A stretch of DNA of 64,000 nt, from NCBI RefSeq assembly GCF_018118585.1, contig NZ_CP069421.1, positions 2,232,001-2,296,000 on the forward strand, read 5' to 3'. Numbering within the stretch: position 1 is the first letter of the stretch; each line of letters begins with the position of its first letter. A program made the translations under genes and the position numbers. The notes below the pieces were generated by a model. The model had not been told where the DNA came from and made no database searches. It worked only from the letters and a program-made list of their open reading frames with translations. Positions 24,940-33,625 of this stretch are shown here, in pieces. This stretch comes from Aristaeella lactis (GTDB lineage: Bacteria > Bacillota > Clostridia > Christensenellales > Aristaeellaceae).

Positions 24940-26301
24940 TTATAAAACCATCCTTATCTCTTTACCTGGCTGTTTCATAGATAATGCTATCGATTGCACC
25001 ATTTCCATTGTTAACAAATGTGATTCAAACGTGCTTCTATTATCATCATTATGAAGCCATTTATACAATACTTGTTTATTTCCATCGCTATGATGAATAT
25101 TACAAAACTCCTTTTCTTCATATGCATTTTCTTCCGGTAATAGAGATATATTATTCCACGTGGAAATCCGTACATTTGTTTTTAAACTATCAACATTGCA
25201 AGCTATATTAGTTGGCATATCATAACTATGAAGATGCGTTCTATGTACAACAGATACTGATACATCCAATTCGATATCACTTACACGTCCGTTTTTATTA
25301 TACTGTCCTTCAGGTATTATTTCCCAATTTCGTATTGATGTTGTTGTTTGTTCAAGACAAATTGAGCCAAGAGTAATAACTGCATGAGTATTCATATTAG
25401 AAAGTTTTAAAATAGTGACAAAATCAGTTTCCCCATACCCTGGTCCGCATAAATCATTTTCTGTTCTGATATCATTTATTAGATTACTTGGACTACTACC
25501 TATTCTAGACTCTTGATCCATGGGATTTGCCATATATGTAACAAACGACAGCGACAAAGGAATATTAGCATATAAATCTTTATTGATTTTTAGAAATTGA
25601 GCAGCTAAATCTATGTAATGGTATCCACCATGCATCAACATTCCATATCCATATTTGTAAGGATGGTCTGTTCTTGTATCGAACTCTTTATGTGTATTCC
25701 ATACCCCTCCACATTGTTTTATATGAATAGATGTTATAGGTGATCCCTCAGTATCAACTAATCGCTTTACGGGTTCATAGACCTTGTCATAAAACAATTT
25801 GTGATATCTATCAAAATTCATGACTGAACACCTATTATGGTATATGTTCAAATACGTACATAATTCCTTCATAATAGGCGTTATTCTAATTGGATCAAAT
25901 TGTCCATCCTTCATTGGGCATATAACTGGTTTTTCAGAAAGAACAGATATCCCTTTACTCATAAAAAAACGCAAATAATACTCGTGACTACTTGCTTCAG
26001 TCGCTATATACACTTTCAAATTCATATTTTTATCTATCAACTGAAAAACTATTCTTTTAAAACTTTGCTCATCTATTTTTATCCCATTTTTACATGCGCT
26101 ATATGGCATATAATAACACGCATCGGGTTTTGCCTCAGTTTCACCAATCCACTTTTCTATTCTGCGTTCTTGACCACATAAATCAATAATGGAGTATCCA
26201 GACACAATACCTTCCTGAATACATTTAAGCACAACTTCCATGTATTTATTTGCAACAATCTCATCGAACCCAACAATTAAAAGATGACAGTTGTTTGTCA
26301 T
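24940..26301 (-). CDS. Gfo/Idh/MocA-like oxidoreductase family protein
   Basis: 453 residues. N-terminal Rossmann-like beta strand (CHLLIVGFDEIVANKYMEVV) with a degenerate glycine motif, then VYIATEASSHEYYLRFFMSK and GISVLSEKPVI, equivalent to the conserved IATP...H...GKHVLxEKP of Gfo/Idh proteins, and GGYHYIDLAAQFLK in the second domain. It is longer than typical members and the GxGxxG motif is weak, so it may bind a nucleotide other than NAD(P) or be non-catalytic. Last gene of a three-gene operon with 26333 and 27093. No sugar-metabolism genes nearby. Confidence 0.75.
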   Translation of the reverse strand: MTNNCHLLIVGFDEIVANKYMEVVLKCIQEGIVSGYSIIDLCGQERRIEKWIGETEAKPDACYYMPYSACKNGIKIDEQSFKRIVFQLIDKNMNLKVYIATEASSHEYYLRFFMSKGISVLSEKPVICPMKDGQFDPIRITPIMKELCTYLNIYHNRCSVMNFDRYHKLFYDKVYEPVKRLVDTEGSPITSIHIKQCGGVWNTHKEFDTRTDHPYKYGYGMLMHGGYHYIDLAAQFLKINKDLYANIPLSLSFVTYMANPMDQESRIGSSPSNLINDIRTENDLCGPGYGETDFVTILKLSNMNTHAVITLGSICLEQTTTSIRNWEIIPEGQYNKNGRVSDIELDVSVSVVHRTHLHSYDMPTNIACNVDSLKTNVRISTWNNISLLPEENAYEEKEFCNIHHSDGNKQVLYKWLHNDDNRSTFESHLLTMEMVQSIALSMKQPGKEIRMVL

Positions 26302-26332
26302 GGTTGCTCTCCTATGTATATAGATTCAGAAA

Positions 26333-27037
26333 TCAAGATTCTTCATCCGGTAATAAGTATAAAGAGTTAATTTCTTCAAGATATTCCTTTGGAATACCAT
26401 ACGTTGTTCTTCTCATTCTAATGAAGCCTTTAACAAATTTGGGGAGATATTCTGTATATGATCCTTTCATAGTACATGGAACCCCCTTTTCATTACAATC
26501 CACATTCATTTCCACAATACCTTCTTTAGCCGGATGAGCATACTCATCTGATTTATCTGTTGCACATCTTTGAGAATTATATTTCATTTGAATTGTTCCT
26601 TTTGAATCTATCATTGCAAACGTGGAATTCCATATGGTCCAAGTATTTTTCACTTCTGTCTCGTTGTTTTTACTAAATTGATATCCTGTTAAAGTTAATT
26701 CTCCCATGGATTGATCTATATTGACTTCTCCATAACGAGAAACCACTTTCCCTCCCCCATAGTCAACCTGCACTTCCACATACCACTTACCCGTTACATT
26801 AATGCGCTTTAATACTATTTTCCATATATATTTTTCATACAACCAAATTGCGAATTGATAAACCATCGCAAATACGCCTAAGGAAACTACAATTTCTATT
26901 ATAATCGCAAGAACTTTATTATCTTCAGGTATCAATGCAGAATTAATAATTAGTTTTTCAAACACGCCTTGTAGAGAAATAACAAGAACAGCTGCTGCAA
27001 TACTTATTTTTGTATACCATGTATAATATCCACGCAT
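26333..27037 (-). CDS. 2TM plus beta-barrel protein, Cap15-like effector candidate
   Basis: About 234 residues from ATG 27037 (GGAGG upstream). Two transmembrane helices (residues about 8-30 and 42-65) are followed by a beta-rich domain of about 150 residues: ITVTGKW-like entry (NVTGKWYVEVQVD), GEVNIDQSMGELTLTGYQFS, HPAKEGIVEMNVD and GSYTEYLPKFVKGFIRMRR. This order and the IDQ, EGxxEM and GSY...GFI landmarks resemble the S-2TMbeta domain of CBASS Cap15 effectors, which binds cyclic nucleotides and disrupts membranes. No CD-NTase is nearby. The resemblance is from memory and needs a profile search. Confidence 0.6.
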   Translation of the reverse strand: MRGYYTWYTKISIAAAVLVISLQGVFEKLIINSALIPEDNKVLAIIIEIVVSLGVFAMVYQFAIWLYEKYIWKIVLKRINVTGKWYVEVQVDYGGGKVVSRYGEVNIDQSMGELTLTGYQFSKNNETEVKNTWTIWNSTFAMIDSKGTIQMKYNSQRCATDKSDEYAHPAKEGIVEMNVDCNEKGVPCTMKGSYTEYLPKFVKGFIRMRRTTYGIPKEYLEEINSLYLLPDEES

Positions 27038-27092
27038 CTCCAATTCCTCCATGATTATTTGCTGATAAACTATATTGTTGTTATGTTTATAA

Positions 27093-27779
27093 CTAATTGT
27101 GCCAAATGGTTATATAATCAGGGAATTCCAAAAGGCCACCTTTTTCTATTTTTTTAGCAACTTCTTTTGAAAAAAGACCTTCAGCGCATTCTACAGCTTC
27201 ATAAGCAGAACCAAACCGAAAGCATGTCTTTAACGTTTCAGATTCAAACATAGAATTAAGTCCATCCACATAATTAAGAAAGCTCTTTGTAGCATTTTCG
27301 AATCGATTAAACATTCCTGTGCATTCTATAATAAACACTTTGGAATTTGGGGGAATTATCTTTTTTAACTGTTCCTCAATCTCCTTTGAAGATAATAAAT
27401 TATCAGAAAAAGCATATCCCAAACTAAATGCACTTATGAAAACCGTCGGATGTATAGTATGCTTTTCCCATAAATCTCTATGATCACACAAGAGCGGAAC
27501 CACGTTACTCATGTTTCCATACTTTTCATTCAGTAGTCTTATCATATTTTCTGAATTATCCGTCAAAAAAGCTTTGCTAACTACATTTACGTAATAGTCC
27601 GTTATTCTTCCAGTCCCCGCTCCTGCTTCTAGTACAATACTATTCGTCCAATGATAGCTTTCTTGTAAATATTGTCGCAAAAGTCCATCTGGGTCTTCAA
27701 ATTGTGACCACTTATTGAAGTAACTAGGTGCTTCCAAATAAATCCTTTTCTGCCGTAATATATCATTTTTAGATTCCAT
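27093..27779 (-). CDS. Class I SAM-dependent methyltransferase
   Basis: 228 residues. Motif I is VLEAGAGTGRITDYY; FLTDNSENMI gives the motif II acidic/aspartate position; the FISAFSLGYAF stretch follows. The substrate is not apparent; the sequence is not a DNA methyltransferase (no NPPY or PC motif). First gene of the operon with the 2TM-beta protein (gap about 55 bases) and the Gfo/Idh-like protein. RBS GGTGG before ATG 27779. Confidence 0.8.
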   Translation of the reverse strand: MESKNDILRQKRIYLEAPSYFNKWSQFEDPDGLLRQYLQESYHWTNSIVLEAGAGTGRITDYYVNVVSKAFLTDNSENMIRLLNEKYGNMSNVVPLLCDHRDLWEKHTIHPTVFISAFSLGYAFSDNLLSSKEIEEQLKKIIPPNSKVFIIECTGMFNRFENATKSFLNYVDGLNSMFESETLKTCFRFGSAYEAVECAEGLFSKEVAKKIEKGGLLEFPDYITIWHN

Positions 27780-27889
27780 TTTATTCCACCATCACATGCG
27801 TTTTGCAAAACAATAGCATATTTTTGCAAAAAGAAAAAGGCCTCCGGTTCGCATTGAATGCCTAATACATATTTTATACAATTATTTAG

Positions 27890-28125
27890 TTTCATTCCAC
27901 GGTTCTTCATACCCCACGGCTCGTTCACTATCCCTCCCCGCTGTGATCGGAGCCACAGTCACGCTGATCAATCCCAGAAACGTCACACCTGATTCAGCAT
28001 CTATACCACAAGGTTCTGCGTTACTACCGAGAACACATCAAACAGTGCCAGCAGGCTGTAAACAAACACAACAGCCAAGCTGAAAAAGTTTCCTAGCCAT
28101 ACCTTATTCTCAGGACCTTCCAATT
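27890..28125 (-). pseudogene. Phage holin, decayed copy 2
   Basis: The minus strand translates in pieces as LGNFFSLAVVFVYSLLALFD, then after stops and frame changes SERAVGYEEPWNETK and a stop. It matches the holin relic at 22407 along its length and in orientation but carries stops and frameshifts. It directly precedes the methyltransferase operon. Confidence 0.6.
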
Positions 28126-28318
28126 CATAATCAGAATTCACCGAGTTATGAAGCCCTTAGATATCGACAATCACAGAGCACAACATTTGGGGGCTGGACT
28201 GCCGCACTGTGAGCAGTTGTTCTTCCCCGACTACGAGTATCGAACAATCACTCTACAACAAAAGAAAAAGATCTCTGTTCAGAACCATCTTCCCATATTC
28301 TATAAAACCAAATAACTA

Positions 28319-28630
28319 TTATTCGATTACTCCATTTGCATGCAAAACCATCTTCAACTCTGTATCCAATTGTGCTCTAGAAATATTCATCCCACGCAAA
28401 TTCAAATAATCCAGTTTGTTAACACATTTACCAGTACATATATCCCAAACCCGCAAAAAGCCATTCTCTGATCCGCTCACGCATAAGCCATTCGGAGTTA
28501 TTGCCACACATGTGATAGGTTTTTCATGTCCTATAAGAACATATAAACATTTTTCTTTTTGCAGATTCCAAACCCATAAACCATCACAAAGCATAAGCCG
28601 CCTGGAAAAACATACTCCCAGGCGGCCCAT
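28319..28630 (-). pseudogene. C-terminal fragment of a WD40/STAND-type protein
   Basis: About 80 residues are meaningful: one WD40 blade (CVAITPNGLCVSGSENGFLR, VWDICTGKCVNKL) followed by a pentapeptide-like end, LRGMNISRAQLDTELKMVL, typical of the tail of large NB-ARC/WD40 proteins. The upstream part merges into non-homologous sequence at the terminator hairpin of the next gene, so this is a truncated remnant. Confidence 0.55.
28594..28626 (-). terminator. Hairpin ending the SpoT-HD gene
   Basis: GCCGCCTGG/CCAGGCGGC stem just downstream of the stop at 28640; only a weak T-rich tail. Confidence 0.5.
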
Positions 28631-28639
28631 TCCTCCGCA

Positions 28640-29575
28640 TTAATACTCAGCATTGTCAATTTTTTCTTCCATCTCCTGAATCTTCCTTGCAATCAATCCT
28701 TTTCTCGGGTTATTCCCGCACCACTTATACAGGTGTTTCCAGTCATCCAGTTTCAGATCTGTCTCCACACCTTCCATTGCTTCCACCGCTGCTTCTGACT
28801 CAGTTTCGCTGTACCAGAATTCCAGAGCGATCAATGTCTGGCATTCTATGGACGGAGCAGTCTCATAGTATTCCCTCCATGCCGGATTCTCCAGCCACTC
28901 ATTCAGGTTCTGCCTGAAGGCTTCCAGCGGAATCCCGGGATAGAATTCTTCTTCAGTCTCTTCTTTTTCGATCGGGTTTCCTTCCCCGTCATATGTCCCA
29001 CTGAACACTTTAGAACACAGTACAACATATTCCCTGTATTCAGGAGTATTTCTGAGTTTTTCATCTTCATAGAACATATTGGCAAGCAGGCCGTAATACA
29101 TTCCCTGCATTACAGGATCCTTCTGGTTAAACCGTTCCCACAGTTTTTCTCCGATAACAATATAGTCTCTGTACATTGCACGGATATTCGCCAGTTTATC
29201 TCCCAAGGCAATTCTCCGGATGTCTGTGCTTGCATCAGACAGATGCCGGATTGTTTCCTGCTTCCTGATCGTCCAGGTATCTTCCTCCGGCTGTCCTTCA
29301 CGTTTGTTCTCGCTTTCAGCGGCAACCAGGTCTGCAATCCTGTCCCCGAAGAGTTCCGCCAGCTCTTCCCTGGTGGTATCTGTATCCTCCAGGGTGTCAT
29401 GTAGCACTGCGGCTGCCCGGATTTCTTCATCTTCTGTCAGATGGCATACGATCTCCATGGCTTCTACCACATGAGTAATATAGGGAATTGTGGTTCCTTT
29501 CCTCTTGGCTCCGGCATGTTTTGCCGCAGCAAACGCCACAGCTCGATCCAGCAGATCAGTTTTGTTTCCACACAT
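28640..29575 (-). CDS. Mesh1/SpoT-type HD hydrolase with C-terminal extension
   Basis: 311 residues. Residues 8-150 carry the complete (p)ppGpp hydrolase signature: AFAAAKHAGAKRKGT, PYITHVVEA (metal His), AAVLHDTLEDTDTT (HD and ED), and GDKLANI (Asp and Asn). No synthetase or TGS domain follows, so it is a small alarmone hydrolase-type protein; its roughly 160-residue C-terminal half (WLENPAWREYYETAPSIE) is unknown. Start 29575 follows AAGGAGG. Higher GC than its neighbours. A TTTCAAG palindrome precedes it, as it does the 7257/XRE-HD operon. Confidence 0.85.
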   Translation of the reverse strand: MCGNKTDLLDRAVAFAAAKHAGAKRKGTTIPYITHVVEAMEIVCHLTEDEEIRAAAVLHDTLEDTDTTREELAELFGDRIADLVAAESENKREGQPEEDTWTIRKQETIRHLSDASTDIRRIALGDKLANIRAMYRDYIVIGEKLWERFNQKDPVMQGMYYGLLANMFYEDEKLRNTPEYREYVVLCSKVFSGTYDGEGNPIEKEETEEEFYPGIPLEAFRQNLNEWLENPAWREYYETAPSIECQTLIALEFWYSETESEAAVEAMEGVETDLKLDDWKHLYKWCGNNPRKGLIARKIQEMEEKIDNAEY

Positions 29576-29676
29576 AACAATCCCTCCTTCGCTCTGTCAG
29601 CGGCCCAGCCGCATGATCAGCATAGCAGAAGGAGGGAATGGAGAACAGCAGATGGGGGTTGAAGTTGTACTTATGA

Positions 29677-29695
29677 TTTCAAGCGTAGCTTGAGA
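29677..29695. promoter_or_regulatory. TTTCAAGC dyad upstream of the SpoT-HD gene
   Basis: TTTCAAGC-GTA-GCTTGAGA, about 100 bases before the start codon at 29575. It pairs with the site at 7858-7876; flanking bases TTGAAGTTG...ATTTCAAG also align between the loci. Confidence 0.45.
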
Positions 29696-29719
29696 TGTAT
29701 TCTTCTGCTTATCCTTACT

Positions 29720-30823
29720 TTATGTCCCTAAATGCCATTCCATAAATCCCTGGTTCTTTGCTGCCTGGTAGGTCGGCCAGAGCAGGTTCACCAGATGAAC
29801 AACATATTCGTCCTTCGTTATTCCTGGCCTGTATAATCCTGTCATTGCTTCATTGCTGTTCACATGTTCCTTGGCGCATCTGTCAAACAGCTCATGAATC
29901 TTATCCGCCTCCCAGATTGTCTGGTAGGCTTTGTATTCTGTCTCCACCAGTTTGGGAAAGAATACTTCCCAGTTGGGCAGGTCATTACTTTTGCTGCTGT
30001 TGATTGCTTTTGTAGTCGGTACCAGGTTCCAGAGTTCATCATGAGCCACAAAACTCCAGGGTACAAAATGATCCAGAGAAAGGTCTGCCGTGCTCATCAT
30101 CTGTCCCGGAATATAGATATTCTCCACCGGTGTATAGTCCACCACGGCATTCCAAAAATCTTTCGCTTTCTTCAGTTTGCGCACCTCCGGCGGCCGGATC
30201 TTATCCGCCAGTCCGGGAACACTGGGATTCCTGCGCTGCAGATATTTGATCATACACAGTTCCACCCAGCCGGAAACAATCGCGTTGTTGGTATACAGGT
30301 AATCCATCCAGTCCGTAGAAACCTCAATGGTATTGGAAAGTCCTTTCCCATCTCCGAAGGAATAGATCATGCTTTCATCGCTGTTGATTCTCTCCCGCAA
30401 CACTGCATGATTCTCCAGCATCTTTCCCCTGATATCCTTCATGAAAGGAACCTGAAGCCGATAGGGCACAAACAGAATCAGGCGCTTTTTCAGGTTACTA
30501 ATCTCTTTGTTTGTATTCTCTCCCAGCGACGCAAGGATATCCTGTTCTTTCGCGTTGGACGGAAGGCCCGTTTCCGCCTGTACAGTATGCACCAGTTTTT
30601 CCAGACCGTCAGAGGGCCCCAGGTTCAGGTGATACTCTGTTACCATATACCAGGCATCCACAACCATACGGTTGATGATCTCATCAAACGTCTGCCGGAC
30701 ATGTCCGGAAGCGATTCCCTGCAGTATGCTGTTGAACCAGAAAATCTTATAGGATTCACTCATATCAGAGAAGATGCCCGAAAGGGTATCAACGGCAAGA
30801 TGTTCACTTGGAGGAAGATACAT
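29720..30823 (-). CDS. HNH endonuclease family protein
   Basis: 367 residues. The C-terminal third has an HNH module: LDHFVPWSFVAHDELWNLVP then INSSKSNDLP, typical of HNH proteins annotated in defence contexts. The N-terminal 200 residues are helical with no recognised domain. ATG 30823 has AAGGAGG. It is the first gene after the second riboswitch copy (31021-31110), 150 bases downstream of that copy's terminator, and is followed by the SpoT-HD gene. Confidence 0.8.
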   Translation of the reverse strand: MYLPPSEHLAVDTLSGIFSDMSESYKIFWFNSILQGIASGHVRQTFDEIINRMVVDAWYMVTEYHLNLGPSDGLEKLVHTVQAETGLPSNAKEQDILASLGENTNKEISNLKKRLILFVPYRLQVPFMKDIRGKMLENHAVLRERINSDESMIYSFGDGKGLSNTIEVSTDWMDYLYTNNAIVSGWVELCMIKYLQRRNPSVPGLADKIRPPEVRKLKKAKDFWNAVVDYTPVENIYIPGQMMSTADLSLDHFVPWSFVAHDELWNLVPTTKAINSSKSNDLPNWEVFFPKLVETEYKAYQTIWEADKIHELFDRCAKEHVNSNEAMTGLYRPGITKDEYVVHLVNLLWPTYQAAKNQGFMEWHLGT

Positions 30824-30975
30824 GCGGGCACCTCCTTCTTATATGTTTGCTCAATACAAATACTATGCTGTTTATATGCTATAAATATATCATTCTCTGT
30901 CGTGCTCCACAACAAAAAAAACATTCTGAAAACTGTCGATTCACTTATTCTTTTCCATGCTTTCATACAGGGTAT

Positions 30976-31008
30976 AGAAAAGCCATCCTCTCATTCTGAC
31001 AGGATAGC
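30976..31008 (-). terminator. Terminator of riboswitch copy 2
   Basis: Minus-strand stem GCTATCCT/AGGATGGC followed by TTTTCT. The overlap with the P1 strand is poorer than in copy 1, so switching may be lost. Confidence 0.6.
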
Positions 31009-31020
31009 TTCGCGTTATTT

Positions 31021-31110
31021 CATCCAACCGGTCAAGCTTTGGCACCCTTACCGTTTCCGGCAGGTTGTCATGCGGTTACAGGGATTGTCTCTCGTGCGCT
31101 CTTCATAGAC
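31021..31110 (-). ncRNA. Decayed S-box-like riboswitch, copy 2
   Basis: About 85% identical to the aptamer at 8510-8596 across P2, P3 (CCTGCCGGAAACGGTAAGG) and GTGCCAAAGCTTGACC. Changes hit key places: GAGGGAC to GAGAGAC, GTGAC to GTAAC, an extra G in AAGGGTGCC, one mismatch in the P2-loop/J3-4 pseudoknot (CAATC against GCTTG) and a weak P1. Probably degenerate. Confidence 0.65.
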
Positions 31111-31180
31111 GTTATTCAATTGCGGCAGACTTTTCTCAATATCTTCTTTGAAGATTTGCGTCATAGTTTCTTTTTCCCTT

Positions 31181-31210
31181 TTGACGAGGTATCCTTTTTT
31201 ATGTCATACT
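31181..31210 (+). promoter_or_regulatory. Promoter of the exported zincin gene
   Basis: TTGACG, 18 bases, CATACT, 40 bases before the start at 31251; shares an extended sequence with the site at 18926-18954. Confidence 0.55.
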
Positions 31211-31250
31211 ATATGTAAATACATACAGTTTTTGATAGGAGTCATAACAG

Positions 31251-32042
31251 ATGAAAAAACTCTTCTCATTTCTGATTATCCTATTAATTGCTTTTCCCAT
31301 TCCATCTTCAGCAGACCCCGATAGAGAAACGGATTATGAAACTGCGCGATCCATTGCAAACTTTATGGAAACACATTATGATGTATCCATATTAATCGGA
31401 TCAGAATGCAAGTCGGCTGTAAAGGACGATTATTTCTCTATAGGTGACAAACCACAAGGCCGTACACCTTTTATGAACATCGCCGGGTTGTATAGTTATA
31501 CTAAGGAAATCCAGACAATAGATGATACATTCTCTATCTATCCCCCAGGTTTTTTTGATCTATTCAAATGCAGCGAAGCCCCTAAAGGCTTCCGCATCCT
31601 GATACCTGACCAGCTTCTCTATGAAAGCAATCCCATGGCCGGTGTTTCAACCATAGAAGATGGATACTATAACATATTCTTAGCTGTTGGAATGTTTAAT
31701 TATTTGAATATCCATCATGAGATATGGCATGCTATGGAATACAGAATCACTTCAGAGGATCCATACATCTTTGATCACTGGAATGATCTGAATCCTGAAG
31801 GTTTCGAGTATTCAGAAGACTATTTCATGCAAGACATCTGGGAACAAGCAACACCTCAAGAAGACTGGTTCGCACGTGGTTATAGCATGGTCGATGCAAT
31901 GGAAGATCGAGCGACAGTCATCGAAGCATTGTTTAAGTATGATCAGGATTGGTGGGCAGAGCGTCCTCACCTGCGGAAAAAGCTCGATTTCCTTCTTGAG
32001 GTTATTAAACCCATATTCGGCAACGTATACTTCTATGAATAA
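31251..32042 (+). CDS. Exported putative zinc metallopeptidase
   Basis: 263 residues with a signal peptide (MKKLFSFLIILLIAFPIP, cleavage near SSA at residue 21). A zincin motif HEIWH lies in LNIHHEIWHAMEYRI, and a downstream acidic stretch (SMVDAMEDRATVIEAL) could give the third zinc ligand. The pattern fits bacterial exported zincin-like proteins that act on cell-wall or extracellular substrates. ATG 31251 follows AGGAG. Start of a short plus-strand run (31251-33612). Confidence 0.75.
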   Translation: MKKLFSFLIILLIAFPIPSSADPDRETDYETARSIANFMETHYDVSILIGSECKSAVKDDYFSIGDKPQGRTPFMNIAGLYSYTKEIQTIDDTFSIYPPGFFDLFKCSEAPKGFRILIPDQLLYESNPMAGVSTIEDGYYNIFLAVGMFNYLNIHHEIWHAMEYRITSEDPYIFDHWNDLNPEGFEYSEDYFMQDIWEQATPQEDWFARGYSMVDAMEDRATVIEALFKYDQDWWAERPHLRKKLDFLLEVIKPIFGNVYFYE

Positions 32043-32054
32043 TATGGAGACAGT

Positions 32055-32357
32055 ATGGATACGAAACACTACAACGAGTTGATTCAACTTTCCCAGGAGA
32101 TCTATGATCAAGCTAATAACAAGGTTACCAATTACCTCTCTGCTCATTATTGCGGTGTAGACAGTGAATCCATGGAACATCAGATGGAGGATTATTTGTT
32201 CGTTACAGAAGAAACCTCCGCATTCTTCCTTGGAAACGCATTAGCTTTATTAGATGCTGAAACTCAGGAAGCTGAAATCAAAACATTCACAGAGAATCTG
32301 AGAAGGGTGATCAAATACGCGCAGCAGAAAGCCGGTGGAGATACTCTTCCAAGTTGA
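32055..32357 (+). CDS. Unknown helical protein
   Basis: 100 residues, mostly alpha-helical and acidic, with no recognised family. It starts 12 bases after the zincin gene with GGAGA upstream and is followed 22 bases later by the PD-(D/E)XK gene, so the three are probably co-transcribed. Confidence 0.65.
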   Translation: MDTKHYNELIQLSQEIYDQANNKVTNYLSAHYCGVDSESMEHQMEDYLFVTEETSAFFLGNALALLDAETQEAEIKTFTENLRRVIKYAQQKAGGDTLPS

Positions 32358-32379
32358 CGAATACCTATAAGGAGTTGCC

Positions 32380-33612
32380 ATGCAAGAAAACCGTATTATT
32401 CATCTCCTGGATGAAATAAAACCGATTGTCGCCCGTTACCACGATGAGGCTTTTAAACAGGGAAAAGAGTTTAACATCTTTTTGGTTCAGGGTATCGCCA
32501 GCGATGAAGTAAAAGTATGCCGGTTTATAAGGGAGCTTTTAGACCCTAAAGGAAGCCACGGCCAGGGAATTTTTTTTCTTCACAGGTTTATGAAGACAGT
32601 ACTCAAAACAGATGAGTTTACAGATGAGGAATACCGGCATGCCAGCGTTATCCAGGAAGAAACAATTAATCAGGCAAGGAGAATAGACCTTGTTATCCAT
32701 ATCAAAAGCCGATTGTTCCCCATTGAAGTAAAAATCTATGCAGATGATCAGGCAAATCAATGCAGGGATTATTATCTGTATGCATCTAGAATAGATCCCC
32801 AAGCTAAAATATTCTATCTGACTTTAGACGGCCATGAACCTTCCGATATAAGTATAAGCAAAAGTGATACGGCGCAGGTGAAACTTGATTGCATATCATT
32901 TGCAGATGAAATACTTGTCTGGCTGGGTGAATGTATAAACGCGCCGGAAATGGATAAAATTCAACCGGTAAAAGAAATCCTTGGCCAGTTTGAGAACGTA
33001 ATAAGAAAGCTGACAGGCATGCAGAAAGGAAATATGATGAATGATATCACAGATGTAATTGAGTCCTCAAGTGAGAACATCATGGCAGCAATACAGATTA
33101 CACATGCGCTGCCAGATATCAAAGCCCGCTTTATGCAAAAGATATTCGATCTTATCAAAAGCCATATGGCAGAGTTTGGAATTACCGAAAGCAAAGATTA
33201 CTATGTGAAAGAATGCGAAGATTATTACAAGACAAGCCGCATCACCCTCCCCCATATAAATTATAATATTCCTGTGTCCGACAAAGCCTTGGAAGGAAAA
33301 ATCGTCCTAAGTTTTGAGATTCATCAACGATTATACTTCGGCATACGGCCAATTGAAGCAAAAGCAGAAGAAGCCGCTAAATATATCCGTGAGCACCTAA
33401 CACCGCCAAGTATTCTGACACATGAAAATGATGCGAATTATTACTGGTGGGCATATTTGCACAAATGTAACAATGCCAACTTCAAACAGGAAAACATAGA
33501 TTATCTGAATCTATTTGATAATGTAAATTTTGAAGAATATATGAAAGGAATATATTCTTCAATTGATATGATCGTAAACCTCATTCGGAGTCAAAAACAC
33601 AACAAGAGCTAA
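32380..33612 (+). CDS. PD-(D/E)XK nuclease family protein
   Basis: 410 residues. The nuclease core is ARRIDLVIHI, then LFPIEVKIYADDQANQCRDY: the D, the ExK and the downstream Q match the PD-(D/E)XK family seen in phage-defence and phage proteins. The N-terminus (FRIRELLDPKG-like VCRFIRELLDPKGSHGQG) is also typical. The C-terminal 200 residues are probably substrate recognition. Start follows AAGGAG. Substrate unknown. Confidence 0.8.
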   Translation: MQENRIIHLLDEIKPIVARYHDEAFKQGKEFNIFLVQGIASDEVKVCRFIRELLDPKGSHGQGIFFLHRFMKTVLKTDEFTDEEYRHASVIQEETINQARRIDLVIHIKSRLFPIEVKIYADDQANQCRDYYLYASRIDPQAKIFYLTLDGHEPSDISISKSDTAQVKLDCISFADEILVWLGECINAPEMDKIQPVKEILGQFENVIRKLTGMQKGNMMNDITDVIESSSENIMAAIQITHALPDIKARFMQKIFDLIKSHMAEFGITESKDYYVKECEDYYKTSRITLPHINYNIPVSDKALEGKIVLSFEIHQRLYFGIRPIEAKAEEAAKYIREHLTPPSILTHENDANYYWWAYLHKCNNANFKQENIDYLNLFDNVNFEEYMKGIYSSIDMIVNLIRSQKHNKS

Positions 33613-33625
33613 GATACTGTTTTGT

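Noticed and set aside
24940-27779. CBASS system
   Set aside because: A Cap15-like effector is suspected, but no CD-NTase, Cap2 or Cap3 is within reach.
28140-28310. Zinc-ribbon gene end (NNCSQCGSPAPKC on the minus strand)
   Set aside because: Only about 15 suggestive residues before a stop and no upstream frame; too little to call.
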